Origin: Candidatus Saccharimonadota bacterium
GTDB lineage: Bacteria > Patescibacteriota > Saccharimonadia > Saccharimonadales > Saccharimonadaceae
Assembly: GCA_009777365.1 (NCBI GenBank)
Contig: WRLZ01000041.1
Coordinates: forward strand, 1-6,236
Reading direction: 5' to 3'
DNA: 6,236 nucleotides
In this document: positions 1 to 4,819 of the stretch, in pieces
Position numbering within the stretch: position 1 is the first letter of the stretch
Layout: every line of letters begins with the position of its first letter
Made by a program: the position numbers and the translations under genes
Notes under the pieces: generated by a model
What the model was told of the DNA's origin: nothing
The model's database searches: none
What the model saw: only the letters and a program-made list of their open reading frames with translations

Positions 1-213
1 ACTACTCATTCATGGTCAACGCGTGGCGCCAGCTCTGCTAATCATCTTCAAGCTTCTTATTCCAACATAGAAACTATTAGCGCCTATGATGGTAGCACGG
101 GACTCGTCATTAGCAATATAGGTTTTCGTGGGGTAAGTGTATCACGCTTATGTTGTAATATTTACGTTTTACATATTGAGAAATTCGGTTCTATAGCAGA
201 TGAATTAGCCTGA
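1..213 (+). pseudogene. GFRG-domain fragment A (FGE/C-type-lectin-like C-terminus), open at left edge
   Basis: Frame 1 is open from the window edge to TGA at 211-213. It reads SWSTRGA..., then SIETIS-like text (SNIETIS) and ISNIGFRGVSVSRL. The spacing of W-x-x-RG to GFRG and the residues match the C-terminal core of formylglycine-generating-enzyme/sulfatase-modifying-factor-like domains, which share the C-type-lectin fold with DGR target proteins. It resembles fragments at 896-1093 and 1986-2183; the first base of TTTTCGTGGGG is at 123. After GFRG the text looks non-homologous, so the true gene end is probably lost. It may be the tail of a real gene starting left of the window; the lack of family-like sequence after GFRG and the similar remnants elsewhere favour decay. 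Confidence 0.45.
146..159 (+). repeat. 14-nt exact repeat, extended -10-like (copy 1)
   Basis: GCTTATGTTGTAAT occurs here and identically at 4284-4297. It contains TGT-TGTAAT, resembling an extended -10 element (compare TGTTATAAT before recG and TGTTAAAAT before the tRNAs). No -35 box sits 16-18 bp upstream, so promoter activity is only a guess. Confidence 0.3.
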
Positions 214-256
214 ATAACTGATCTGATTAGGCTTATGCTTGCATGCGAAATATGGG

Positions 257-262
257 TATGAT
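257..262 (+). promoter_or_regulatory. putative -10 box for the NYN gene
   Basis: TATGAT lies 5 nt before the GTG at 268, with no recognisable -35 box. Transcription from it would start at about 268-270, so the messenger would be essentially leaderless. Weak on its own. Confidence 0.3.
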
Positions 263-267
263 AGGAT

Positions 268-774
268 GTGGAGGTGAAAAACATAGCATTCATCGACGGA
301 CAAAATCTAGTAGCGAGTACCGCGCATATGAAAGATCCATGGAGAATTGACCTAAAGAAGTTTCGTATTTTCCTATCGGAAAAATACAAAGTCATTAAGG
401 CTTATTATTTCATAGGCGTGTATGACAACAAGCAAGACAAACTATATCAATTCTTAAAAAAGTCAGGGTATACAGTGGTGTTCCGCGAGCACCCCAAGAA
501 CTCTAAAGGCAAGAAAAAGGGGAATGTTGATACTGATATAGTGTTTTCAATCATGGATACGGTGTATCGAAAGAAGACGGAAGGCAAAATCATTCTAGTC
601 TCTGGTGATGGTGATTATAAGAAAATGGTTTCTAGGCTAGCTGCCGATCGCAAGTTTCGGGCAATTATGTTCCCTAGCAAATACTGGTCTTCATTATATA
701 ATACCCTGGATGATAAATATAAAATTCGCCTATACGTTGCAGAAATTCGGAAGTATCTTGAGCTTAAGAGATAA
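268..774 (+). CDS. NYN-domain (LabA/DUF88-type, PIN-like) putative ribonuclease
   Basis: 168 aa, a single PIN-fold NYN domain. Conserved acidic residues are present: D10 in the first strand (IAFIDGQN), D88 and D90 (NVDTDIVFSIMD), and D114/D116 in SGDGDY. These are the metal-binding positions of NYN proteins, which act as metal-dependent RNases or RNA-binding proteins in the cytoplasm. The length fits a stand-alone domain. The start is uncertain: an in-frame TAG at 262-264 limits it to GTG 268, GTG 274 or a later codon. GGAGGTGA at 270-277 is a good SD but overlaps both GTGs and would best serve an ATA at 283. The gene is visibly richer in A+T than recG or the PIN gene, with many AAA/AAG/ATA codons, so recent acquisition is possible. 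It has no operon partner; fragment B follows it. Substrate unknown. Confidence 0.85.
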   Translation: MEVKNIAFIDGQNLVASTAHMKDPWRIDLKKFRIFLSEKYKVIKAYYFIGVYDNKQDKLYQFLKKSGYTVVFREHPKNSKGKKKGNVDTDIVFSIMDTVYRKKTEGKIILVSGDGDYKKMVSRLAADRKFRAIMFPSKYWSSLYNTLDDKYKIRLYVAEIRKYLELKR

Positions 775-820
775 AAAGAAGAAGGCGCTTTCAGGTATTT
801 CTCCATACAAGTCCTTCTTC
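773..820 (-). terminator. Rho-independent terminator on the minus strand
   Basis: GAAGAAGG (778-785) pairs with CCTTCTTC (813-820), 8 bp, around a 27-nt loop that holds a small GTAT/ATAC stem. On the minus strand the stem is followed by TTTTT (773-777). On the plus strand no T-run follows, so it is a weaker end for the NYN transcript. Confidence 0.5.
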
Positions 821-832
821 GTCTGAATTTGT
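773..832 (-). ncRNA. candidate small RNA of about 60 nt
   Basis: A near-consensus minus-strand promoter (839-867) would start transcription at about 832, and a hairpin with five T ends it at about 773, at the NYN stop codon. The product would be about 60 nt, almost wholly one hairpin, with an extra GTAT-GGAGAA-ATAC stem-loop in its apex. It barely overlaps the NYN coding end, so a simple antisense role is limited. An ATG with an upstream AAGGA (ATG at 806) opens a 63-codon frame, but that lies antisense to the NYN gene and the terminator would cut it. No known RNA family recognised. Confidence 0.35.
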
Positions 833-838
833 ATTTCC

Positions 839-867
839 ATTATAGCATCCAACAATTACAAAGTCAA
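839..867 (-). promoter_or_regulatory. strong sigma70-type promoter, minus strand
   Basis: TTGACT (minus strand, 867-862), a 17-bp spacer, then TATAAT (844-839). It resembles the promoters of the genes at 1157-1558 and 4916-5377, including GC before and GG after TATAAT. It reads towards the 3' end of the NYN gene and away from fragment B. Confidence 0.6.
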
Positions 868-895
868 ATCCATGGAAATCAGATACTCTTTCTAA

Positions 896-1093
896 GACAA
901 CCCATACCTCTCATCCTCTGAGTGGTCGGGGGCACGTGCCAATTCGTTCTACGGTGGCGGTTCCTGGTTCATCCGTGGCGGCGGCTCGGTCAATACCACC
1001 GAGGCTGGAGTCGAGTCCCTGGCTCGCTCTGCTGGCGCCACCAATACTGCCTACAGTTTTCGTGGGGTGGCTTATCAACCTAAAACAAAATAA
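896..1093 (+). pseudogene. GFRG-domain fragment B (FGE/C-type-lectin-like)
   Basis: An open frame of 65 codons between TAA at 893 and TAA at 1091 with no ATG, GTG or TTG that could start it before the domain. It reads SSEWSGARANSFYGGG, then SWFIRGGGSVN, and ends GATNTAYSFRGVAYQPKTK. The WFIRGG...FRGV pattern is that of FGE/sulfatase-modifying-factor-like C-termini and of DGR variable proteins. From AGTGGTCGGGG (921) to TTTTCGTGGGG (1057) is 136 bp, the same as in fragment D and 3 bp less than in C, so reading frame has been kept. The intact frame with no start suggests a displaced gene end. Contains the palindrome GGCACGTGCC (931-940) and a CTCGGT/ACCGAG hairpin (985-1003). Confidence 0.5.
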
Positions 1094-1117
1094 CCCCCGC
1101 ATTGCGAGAGTATTTTG
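1086..1117. terminator. possible bidirectional terminator between fragment B and the 1157-1558 gene
   Basis: CAAAATA (1086-1092) pairs with TATTTTG (1111-1117), and an inner CGC/GCG stem forms after mismatches. The minus-strand side continues TTTTAGG, giving a T-rich tail for the gene ending at 1157. The stem is interrupted, so this is moderate. Confidence 0.35.
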
Positions 1118-1156
1118 TTAGATAAACATACCGGATTGGCTGGGTGTCGCTAAAAA

Positions 1157-1558
1157 CTAAAAGTTAAGCGAAAGCATCAAGCACACATCCATACTTCTGG
1201 CTTCATTGTCTATGTCAACAATTTTCCAAATGTCTTGCCGATAGCCTCCCATTCTCATTAGAGACGTAAGGGCTTCGCCACCATTTTTGCCAAACATCGC
1301 TTCAAGCAACTTTTCGCCCATGGTGGGCGCTTCGTCGAGTTCATAGGGCGTAAAACATACTATCCCTATGATTGACGGCGTGTACTTTTCTTGGATTTCG
1401 CGCTTGTATGGCTCGAAATCGGCTTGATTCACCAAGTTATACTTGTACGAACTCACCGTTTCTCCAAACACCCTCCAAAACATCTGGTTCGGCATAAACC
1501 CTGGAAGCCCTGTCGCAATCCTCAGCGAATTATTGGATACTTTTCCTTGCGTTTGCAT
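1157..1558 (-). CDS. hypothetical protein, 133 aa
   Basis: I do not recognise this family. The start ATG (1558) is well supported by AGGAGGAG ending about 6-8 nt upstream and by a strong promoter at 1703-1742, so it is very likely a real gene. The protein is soluble-looking, with no signal peptide or membrane segment. It has an aromatic-rich N-terminal stretch (FMPNQMFWRVFGETV), a hydrophobic strand-like segment ending in IIGIVCFTPYELDE (about 63-76), a Gly/Met-rich middle (GEKLLEAMFGKNGGEAL) and ends DVCLMLSLNF, which looks like a closing beta strand. The leader is about 140 nt and holds a CAGGGG-TAGG-CCCCTG hairpin. The gene is monocistronic, convergent with fragment B. Its promoter is a homologue of that of the 4916-5377 gene, suggesting shared control. 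Confidence 0.75.
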   Translation of the reverse strand: MQTQGKVSNNSLRIATGLPGFMPNQMFWRVFGETVSSYKYNLVNQADFEPYKREIQEKYTPSIIGIVCFTPYELDEAPTMGEKLLEAMFGKNGGEALTSLMRMGGYRQDIWKIVDIDNEARSMDVCLMLSLNF

Positions 1559-1600
1559 TTCTAACTCCTCCTGTATAATCGGTTTTTACTGGGTAACGAC

Positions 1601-1616
1601 CAGGGGCCTACCCCTG
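1601..1616 (-). other. hairpin in the leader of the 1157-1558 gene
   Basis: On the minus strand CAGGGG, loop TAGG, CCCCTG: a perfect 6-bp GC-rich stem about 30 nt before the Shine-Dalgarno site. It could tune translation; no known riboswitch fold is recognised. Confidence 0.35.
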
Positions 1617-1702
1617 ATTATCGGAATGGAGAATAGAACCCCCTGACAGTTTATCAAGTTAAAGTTCTATCTCAGAATCCCCTCTAGGAAGAAATTCCTC
1701 CC

Positions 1703-1742
1703 ATTATACTCGCATTATATCACAACGTAGTGAAAAAGTCAA
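1703..1742 (-). promoter_or_regulatory. tandem -10 promoter of the 1157-1558 gene
   Basis: TTGACT (1742-1737), 17-bp spacer, TATAAT (1719-1714), then a second TATAAT 11 bp further on (1708-1703), followed by GGGAGG. The -35/-10 pair is almost consensus. The same arrangement, with matching flanks, precedes the gene at 4916-5377. Confidence 0.75.
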
Positions 1743-1849
1743 GTATTTCGGCCACTTTTGCATCGTTTTTGGTAAAAAAGTCAGAAATAACAGTAGTAGT
1801 AAAATAATCTCACCCCGCACGTGTTTTTGATCATGACACCTCTTAAAAC

Positions 1850-1976
1850 CAAAAACGGCACCGCACGGGTGCTTGACTTCCAAAAACGAATCTTAACAAC
1901 TTTAGCTGTCGGATCGCTTCGTGCGATGCCGATCTTTCACCTAAAATTGTATGTTCATTCATTTTGTCAGCCAAGC
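1850..1976 (-). ncRNA. candidate structured RNA or leader downstream of fragment C
   Basis: A minus-strand promoter at 1983-2011 would start at about 1976. The region holds a 9-bp stem with one bulge (TCGG-ATCGC / GCGAT-CCGA, 1909-1932, 5-nt loop TTCGT on the plus strand) and ends in a GC hairpin with TTTTT at 1851-1872. A 40-codon frame starting MNEHTILGERSASHEAI lies inside but has no convincing SD and runs through the terminator. It may be a small RNA or just the 3' trailer of recG. No family recognised. Confidence 0.25.
1851..1872 (-). terminator. Rho-independent terminator, minus strand
   Basis: GCACC, 5-nt loop, GGTGC (1872-1858) followed on the minus strand by CG then TTTTT (1855-1851). 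The stem is short but GC-rich. It could end transcription from recG or from the promoter at 1983-2011, before the promoter of the next gene. Confidence 0.4.
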
Positions 1977-1982
1977 ATCTCC

Positions 1983-2011
1983 ATTCTACCATACGAAAAT
2001 CCCCCGGTCAA
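1983..2011 (-). promoter_or_regulatory. promoter embedded in the 3' end of fragment C
   Basis: TTGACC (2011-2006), 17-bp spacer ending in TGG (extended -10), then TAGAAT (1988-1983). The -10 box overlaps the TAG stop of fragment C. It starts 14 bp after the TTTTCGTGGGG end motif. Confidence 0.5.
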
Positions 2012-2183
2012 CCTCCCCACGAAAACCTATGTCCATATTGGGGTCTTCGCCAGTGTAGTCAAGTATTGTTTCAATACTTCCGCCAACAAGAGAAGTTGCA
2101 GTACCGCCACGTATTACCCAAGGGCGTATCTCTCTAATAGAATTTCTCCAGCTCCCCGACCACCCAGAGGATTCGGGAGATGT
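1986..2183 (-). pseudogene. GFRG-domain fragment C (FGE/C-type-lectin-like)
   Basis: An open minus-strand frame of 65 codons, between a TAA at 2186-2184 and TAG at 1988-1986, in the same frame as the end of recG and starting 12 nt after the recG stop. It reads SPESSGWSGSWRNSI, then PWVIRGGTATSLVGG, then SIETILDYTG and MDIGFRGEVDRGIFVW. W-x-IRGG and GFRG fit the FGE/C-type-lectin C-terminal core. No start codon precedes the domain. The end-motif distance is 139 bp, one codon more than in B. An 8-bp inverted repeat AAGTATTG-TTT-CAATACTT (2061-2079) lies in the middle. It would be transcribed with recG but not translated unless re-initiated. Confidence 0.5.
2061..2079. repeat. 8-bp inverted repeat inside fragment C
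   Basis: AAGTATTG, loop TTT, CAATACTT: perfect. It covers the codons of the SIETIL segment, a motif also present (as SNIETIS) in fragment A. Confidence 0.5.
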
Positions 2184-2195
2184 TTAGTAAGAGAG

Positions 2196-4247
2196 CTAGT
2201 TTAGGACTGTGGTTTTTTGTTTTTCGCGCATGATGTCCATGAGCTCTTTGTGTTCATCAAGGAAGCTGGGGTTTTCTTCGACGATGTCGGCGAGCATTTC
2301 GGCGGCGCGTCGGGATTTCATGACGGTTTTGCTGTCGGTGATGTTGGCGATTCTGAGTGAGAGCGCGCCATGCTGGAGGGCGCCGTAGATTTCGCCGGCG
2401 CCACGGATCTCGAGGTCTTTTTCGGCGAGATAGAAGCCGTCATTGCTTCTTTCCATCTCGCGGAGGCGCTGGGTGGGCTTGTCATTGGTGGTTGTTACCA
2501 GTGAGCAATAGCTCTGGGCGTCGCCTCGGCCGACTCGTCCGCGGAGTTGGTGCAGGGCGGCGAGGCCGAAGCGATCGGCGTTCCTGATGACGATGAAGCT
2601 GGCGTTGGGCACGTCGACGCCGACTTCGATAACGGTTGTCGAGACTAGGACATGGGATTTGTTTGTTGAAAAATCTTGCATGATTTCGGTTTTTTCTTCG
2701 GCGCTCATTTTGCCGTGGAGGAAGGCGACGTTATAACCCTCAAAGACTTTTTGGAGGTGTTTGTATTCGGCTTTGACCTTTTTTATCTCGGTTTCGGTTT
2801 CTTCTTCGTCTTCGATTTGCGGGCAGATATAGTAGACTTGGTGGCCTTTTTCCAGTTCGGCGCGCATGCGTTTGTAGGTTGTCTCAATGGAGACGGGGCG
2901 GGTGATGTCGGTCTTGATTTCCTTGCGGCCTTTGGGTTTTGATTTGATATTCGAGACGCTCATTTCGCCGAAGATGGCTAGCTGGAGGGAGCGGGGGATT
3001 GGGGTTGCGGTCATGGAGAGGAGGTGTGGCATGAGGTCGTTTCCGGAGTTGGCGAGGAGTTTTTGGCGTTGGCGGACGCCGAAGCGGTGTTGTTCGTCGA
3101 TGATGGTGAGGCCGAGGTTGGCGAATTTGACGTTGTCGGAGATGAGGGCGGTTGTGCCTATGATGATTTCAAATTGGCCGGCTTTGATGGCTTCTTGGGT
3201 GCCTTTTTTTTGTTGGTGGGGGAGGCCGCCGACGAGCAGGGCGATTCGTCGCCCTGCTGGCAAGTTTTTTCTAAAACTTGCGAAGTGCTGGCGCGCCAGC
3301 ACTTCCGTCGGCGCCATGATTGCGACTTGAAATCCATTGTCCGCGGCGAGAAGAGAGGCGCCCATGGCTACCACAGTCTTGCCGCTTCCCACGTCGCCTT
3401 GGAGCATGCGGCTCATTGGTTTGTCCTTCTCCATATTTTTCGCAATCGTGAAAAGGCTCTTGCGCTGGTCTTCGGTTAGGTCGAAGGGCAGGTTGGCGAC
3501 AAAATCTTGGAGAATCTTTGGGTCAAATTTGAGCTTTGGGGCTTTGAGCTTTAGGTTCTCGCGCTTGCCGATTTCCGAAGAAAAACTCCATGCCAGAAGT
3601 TCGTCGAAAGCCAGGCGCTCGCGTGCTCGATCAACGTCTTCCTGGGTTTCGGGGAAATGAGCTAGGTATAGAGCTTCGTTGAGCAGGGTTTTTATGCCAA
3701 CTTCGGCCAGGATCGCTTCGGGCAGATAGTCGGGGATTTTGGAGAAATCTCCCTTGAGATTGCCAACGATTTTGGCAATCTGTGTGGACTTTAGGGTTTT
3801 GCATTGTGTATAAACCGGCTGGAACCCATCAGTGCTCTCCTGGACTTCCTTTGCTTCGATCACCCGCGGATTCCGAAGCTGGTATTTGCCAAAGCTAAAT
3901 TCATAAACCCCCGAGAAGTACCATTCCTTATCCTTGTCCCAGAGTTGCTTTTCGCGATAATCTTGGTTAAACCATAATGCCGTGACCGAGCCGGTGTCGT
4001 CGTATATATCGGCCTTGATAAGCCGGACGCTTTTGGCGCGGGTTTTTTCGACTTTCTTGACCTTGGCCTTAATGATGACGTTGCCGGGTTGGATGTCGGC
4101 GATACTGGTGTCGGTTTGCCAGTTATTGTAAGTGCGGGGGAGATAGTATAGGAGGTCGCGGACGGTGCGGATTTTGCGACGACGAAGAAGCGCGGAGGTT
4201 TTTTCTCCTACGCCAGGAACGCTCTCAATACCGTCGTTTAGCTGCAT
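2196..4247 (-). CDS. recG: ATP-dependent DNA helicase RecG
   Basis: 683 aa, full length for RecG, which remodels stalled replication forks and Holliday junctions and acts in recombinational repair. The N-terminus carries a helix-hairpin-helix-like PGVGEKTSALLRRR and LYYLPRTY (about 11-40), then the OB-fold wedge domain (about 55-135, DDTGSVTALWF). Helicase motifs follow in order: GDVGSGKT Walker A at 284-291, PTEVLARQH at 313-321 (Ia), IIDEQHRFGV (DEQH, 384-387), TATPIPR 413-419 (III), FLHGKMS at about 509 (IV), STTVIEVGVDVPNA (V, about 536) and HQLRGRVGRG (VI, about 566). The tail AEKDLEIRGAGEIYG fits the RecG C-terminal region. The start ATG lies 9 nt after a TATAAT box with almost no room for an SD site, so the message is probably leaderless. 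Odd: three abutting perfect inverted repeats cover codons for residues about 315-338. Confidence 0.97.
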   Translation of the reverse strand: MQLNDGIESVPGVGEKTSALLRRRKIRTVRDLLYYLPRTYNNWQTDTSIADIQPGNVIIKAKVKKVEKTRAKSVRLIKADIYDDTGSVTALWFNQDYREKQLWDKDKEWYFSGVYEFSFGKYQLRNPRVIEAKEVQESTDGFQPVYTQCKTLKSTQIAKIVGNLKGDFSKIPDYLPEAILAEVGIKTLLNEALYLAHFPETQEDVDRARERLAFDELLAWSFSSEIGKRENLKLKAPKLKFDPKILQDFVANLPFDLTEDQRKSLFTIAKNMEKDKPMSRMLQGDVGSGKTVVAMGASLLAADNGFQVAIMAPTEVLARQHFASFRKNLPAGRRIALLVGGLPHQQKKGTQEAIKAGQFEIIIGTTALISDNVKFANLGLTIIDEQHRFGVRQRQKLLANSGNDLMPHLLSMTATPIPRSLQLAIFGEMSVSNIKSKPKGRKEIKTDITRPVSIETTYKRMRAELEKGHQVYYICPQIEDEEETETEIKKVKAEYKHLQKVFEGYNVAFLHGKMSAEEKTEIMQDFSTNKSHVLVSTTVIEVGVDVPNASFIVIRNADRFGLAALHQLRGRVGRGDAQSYCSLVTTTNDKPTQRLREMERSNDGFYLAEKDLEIRGAGEIYGALQHGALSLRIANITDSKTVMKSRRAAEMLADIVEENPSFLDEHKELMDIMREKQKTTVLN
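3235..3305. repeat. three abutting perfect inverted repeats inside recG
   Basis: 3235-3258: AGCAGGGCGA, loop TTCG, TCGCCCTGCT (10-bp stem). 3260-3281: GCAAGTTTT, loop TTCT, AAAACTTGC (9-bp stem). 3282-3305: GAAGTGCTGGCG directly followed by its complement (12 bp each half, no loop). They abut with one base between the first two and none between the last two. All lie in frame in recG, the last one exactly encoding EVLARQHF of helicase motif Ia. Confidence 0.9.
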
Positions 4248-4256
4248 ATCTCTTTA

Positions 4257-4265
4257 ATTATAACA
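4257..4265 (-). promoter_or_regulatory. extended -10 promoter of recG
   Basis: TGT-TATAAT on the minus strand (4265-4257), ending 9 nt before the recG ATG. No good -35 box at 17 bp. Predicted start about 4250, giving a leader of only a few nt. Confidence 0.55.
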
Positions 4266-4283
4266 TAGGCTGGCGTCGATTAT

Positions 4284-4297
4284 GCTTATGTTGTAAT
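4284..4297 (+). repeat. 14-nt exact repeat, extended -10-like (copy 2)
   Basis: GCTTATGTTGTAAT, identical to 146-159, here in the divergent spacer behind the recG promoter and just before the promoter at 4312-4340. Lacks a -35 box. Confidence 0.3.
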
Positions 4298-4311
4298 TTT
4301 CGAGTAAATCA

Positions 4312-4340
4312 TTGACTATGGGTTGGAGTCGCGGTAGAAT
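4312..4340 (+). promoter_or_regulatory. strong promoter for the 24-codon ORF and its leader
   Basis: TTGACT (4312-4317), 17-bp spacer, TAGAAT (4335-4340). Predicted start about 4347, divergent from recG. Same box pattern as at 1983-2011. Confidence 0.6.
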
Positions 4341-4346
4341 TGGTAG

Positions 4347-4467
4347 GTGGTTGTTTTCTTGGTGAATTGGCAGGGCTAGCCCGGGAAGTTTATCCCTCTC
4401 CCGTCGCGCTGGCTTTGGCAAGACGGCTAACTCAGGTAGTTGGCTAAATCTGGGAAAGGAGGTGAAT
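4347..4467 (+). ncRNA. structured 5' leader (candidate riboregulator)
   Basis: About 120 nt between predicted transcription start and the ATG at 4468. Possible stems: GGGCTAGCCC palindrome (4373-4382); CGGGA/TCCCG (4382-4386 with 4399-4403), which competes with it by one base; GCTAACT/AGTTGGC around CAGGT (4426-4444, one T-G wobble), just before the Shine-Dalgarno site. No known riboswitch consensus is recognised. A long structured leader is disproportionate for a 24-codon gene, so the RNA itself may be the functional product. Confidence 0.3.
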
Positions 4468-4542
4468 ATGACTAGATTGTTTATGGTTAGACCAAAACTA
4501 GATACAGTTTATTTTCCAAAAAAGAAATCAGTTAGACCTTAA
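4468..4542 (+). CDS. small basic peptide, 24 aa
   Basis: ATG at 4468 is preceded by AAAGGAGGTGA (4455-4465), a full 11-nt complement to the usual 16S rRNA 3' end, and by a near-consensus promoter. The peptide starts MTRLFMVRPKLD and ends FPKKKSVRP; it is strongly basic (8 Lys/Arg of 24) and repeats VRP. It has no membrane segment. Family not recognised; it could be an RNA- or ribosome-binding small protein or a leader peptide, but no gene follows on this strand. Its 3' end lies in the hairpin at 4524-4556 that terminates an opposing transcript. The translation signals make it plausible although short. Confidence 0.5.
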   Translation: MTRLFMVRPKLDTVYFPKKKSVRP

Positions 4543-4556
4543 ATCCAACTGATTTC
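4518..4556 (-). terminator. strong Rho-independent terminator, minus strand
   Basis: GAAATCAGTT (4524-4533) pairs perfectly with AACTGATTTC (4547-4556), 10 bp with a 13-nt loop. On the minus strand it is followed by TTTTTT (4523-4518). On the plus strand no T-run follows. Confidence 0.75.
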
Positions 4557-4591
4557 CAACCACTTGGAGTGAATCCTGAGATAGCTCCATT
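4518..4591 (-). ncRNA. candidate small RNA of about 74 nt, antisense to the 24-aa ORF
   Basis: The promoter at 4598-4626 and the 10-bp terminator at 4518-4556 bound a short minus-strand unit. It is complementary to the last 25 nt or so of the 24-codon ORF, so it could pair with that message. A 23-codon frame (MLMELSQDSLQVV...) fits inside and stops within the terminator stem, but lacks a clear SD. No known RNA family recognised. Confidence 0.45.
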
Positions 4592-4597
4592 AGCATT

Positions 4598-4626
4598 ATT
4601 ATACTCTACGGGTCTTACGAAGTCAA
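4598..4626 (-). promoter_or_regulatory. strong promoter at the 3' end of fragment D
   Basis: TTGACT (4626-4621), 17-bp spacer, TATAAT (4603-4598). The -35 box starts 21 bp after the TTTTCGTGGGG motif of fragment D, as the promoter of fragment C does at 14 bp. Confidence 0.65.
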
Positions 4627-4673
4627 CCACCCCGCTCCCCACGAAAACAATAGTATGAATACTACACCCGTTC

Positions 4674-4695
4674 AGCCAAAAGTGTCATTTTGGCT
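4674..4695. repeat. 8-bp inverted repeat within fragment D
   Basis: AGCCAAAA, loop GTGTCA, TTTTGGCT: perfect. T-tracts in the stem make it terminator-like in either direction, but no separate T-run follows. Confidence 0.5.
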
Positions 4696-4710
4696 TCACT
4701 CCTAAAGAGC

Positions 4711-4752
4711 CTGCGGTGCCCGTAGGGCACCTGCGGCGTCGGCGAAGCCGAC
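4711..4752. repeat. tandem hairpins with CTGCGG direct repeats
   Basis: GGTGCCC-GTA-GGGCACC (4715-4731, 7-bp stem) and GTCGGC-GAA-GCCGAC (4738-4752, 6-bp stem). The first hairpin sits between two CTGCGG copies (4711-4716 and 4731-4736). This is markedly more GC-rich than its surroundings and resembles a REP-like palindromic unit. Confidence 0.6.
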
Positions 4753-4781
4753 AATAGCACTATATACATTGCCCCCGACCA

Positions 4782-4819
4782 CTCTGACGGGGTCCCCGCG
4801 ATAGCAGGGGTGTCTCTGA
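4782..4819. mobile_element. 26-nt palindromic insert flanked by a 6-bp direct repeat
   Basis: CTCTGA at 4782-4787 and again at 4814-4819 flank 26 nt (4788-4813) that fold as CCCCGC-GATA-GC-A-GGGG. Compared with fragments B and C, exactly this segment plus one repeat copy (32 nt) is extra. That is what an insertion with target-site duplication would leave, although slippage is possible. It breaks the reading frame. Confidence 0.4.

Noticed and set aside
615..806. 63-codon minus-strand frame with a promoter and an AAGGA before its ATG
   Set aside because: It is antisense to the NYN gene, and the hairpin with five T at 773-820 would end the transcript soon after its start; an RNA is the simpler reading.
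1821..2204. 127-codon plus-strand frame
   Set aside because: No SD or promoter, and it crosses fragment C, which reads convincingly on the other strand.
2357..3660. Several plus-strand frames of 76-151 codons
   Set aside because: They are antisense shadows of recG, with odd Arg/Phe-rich composition and no start signals.
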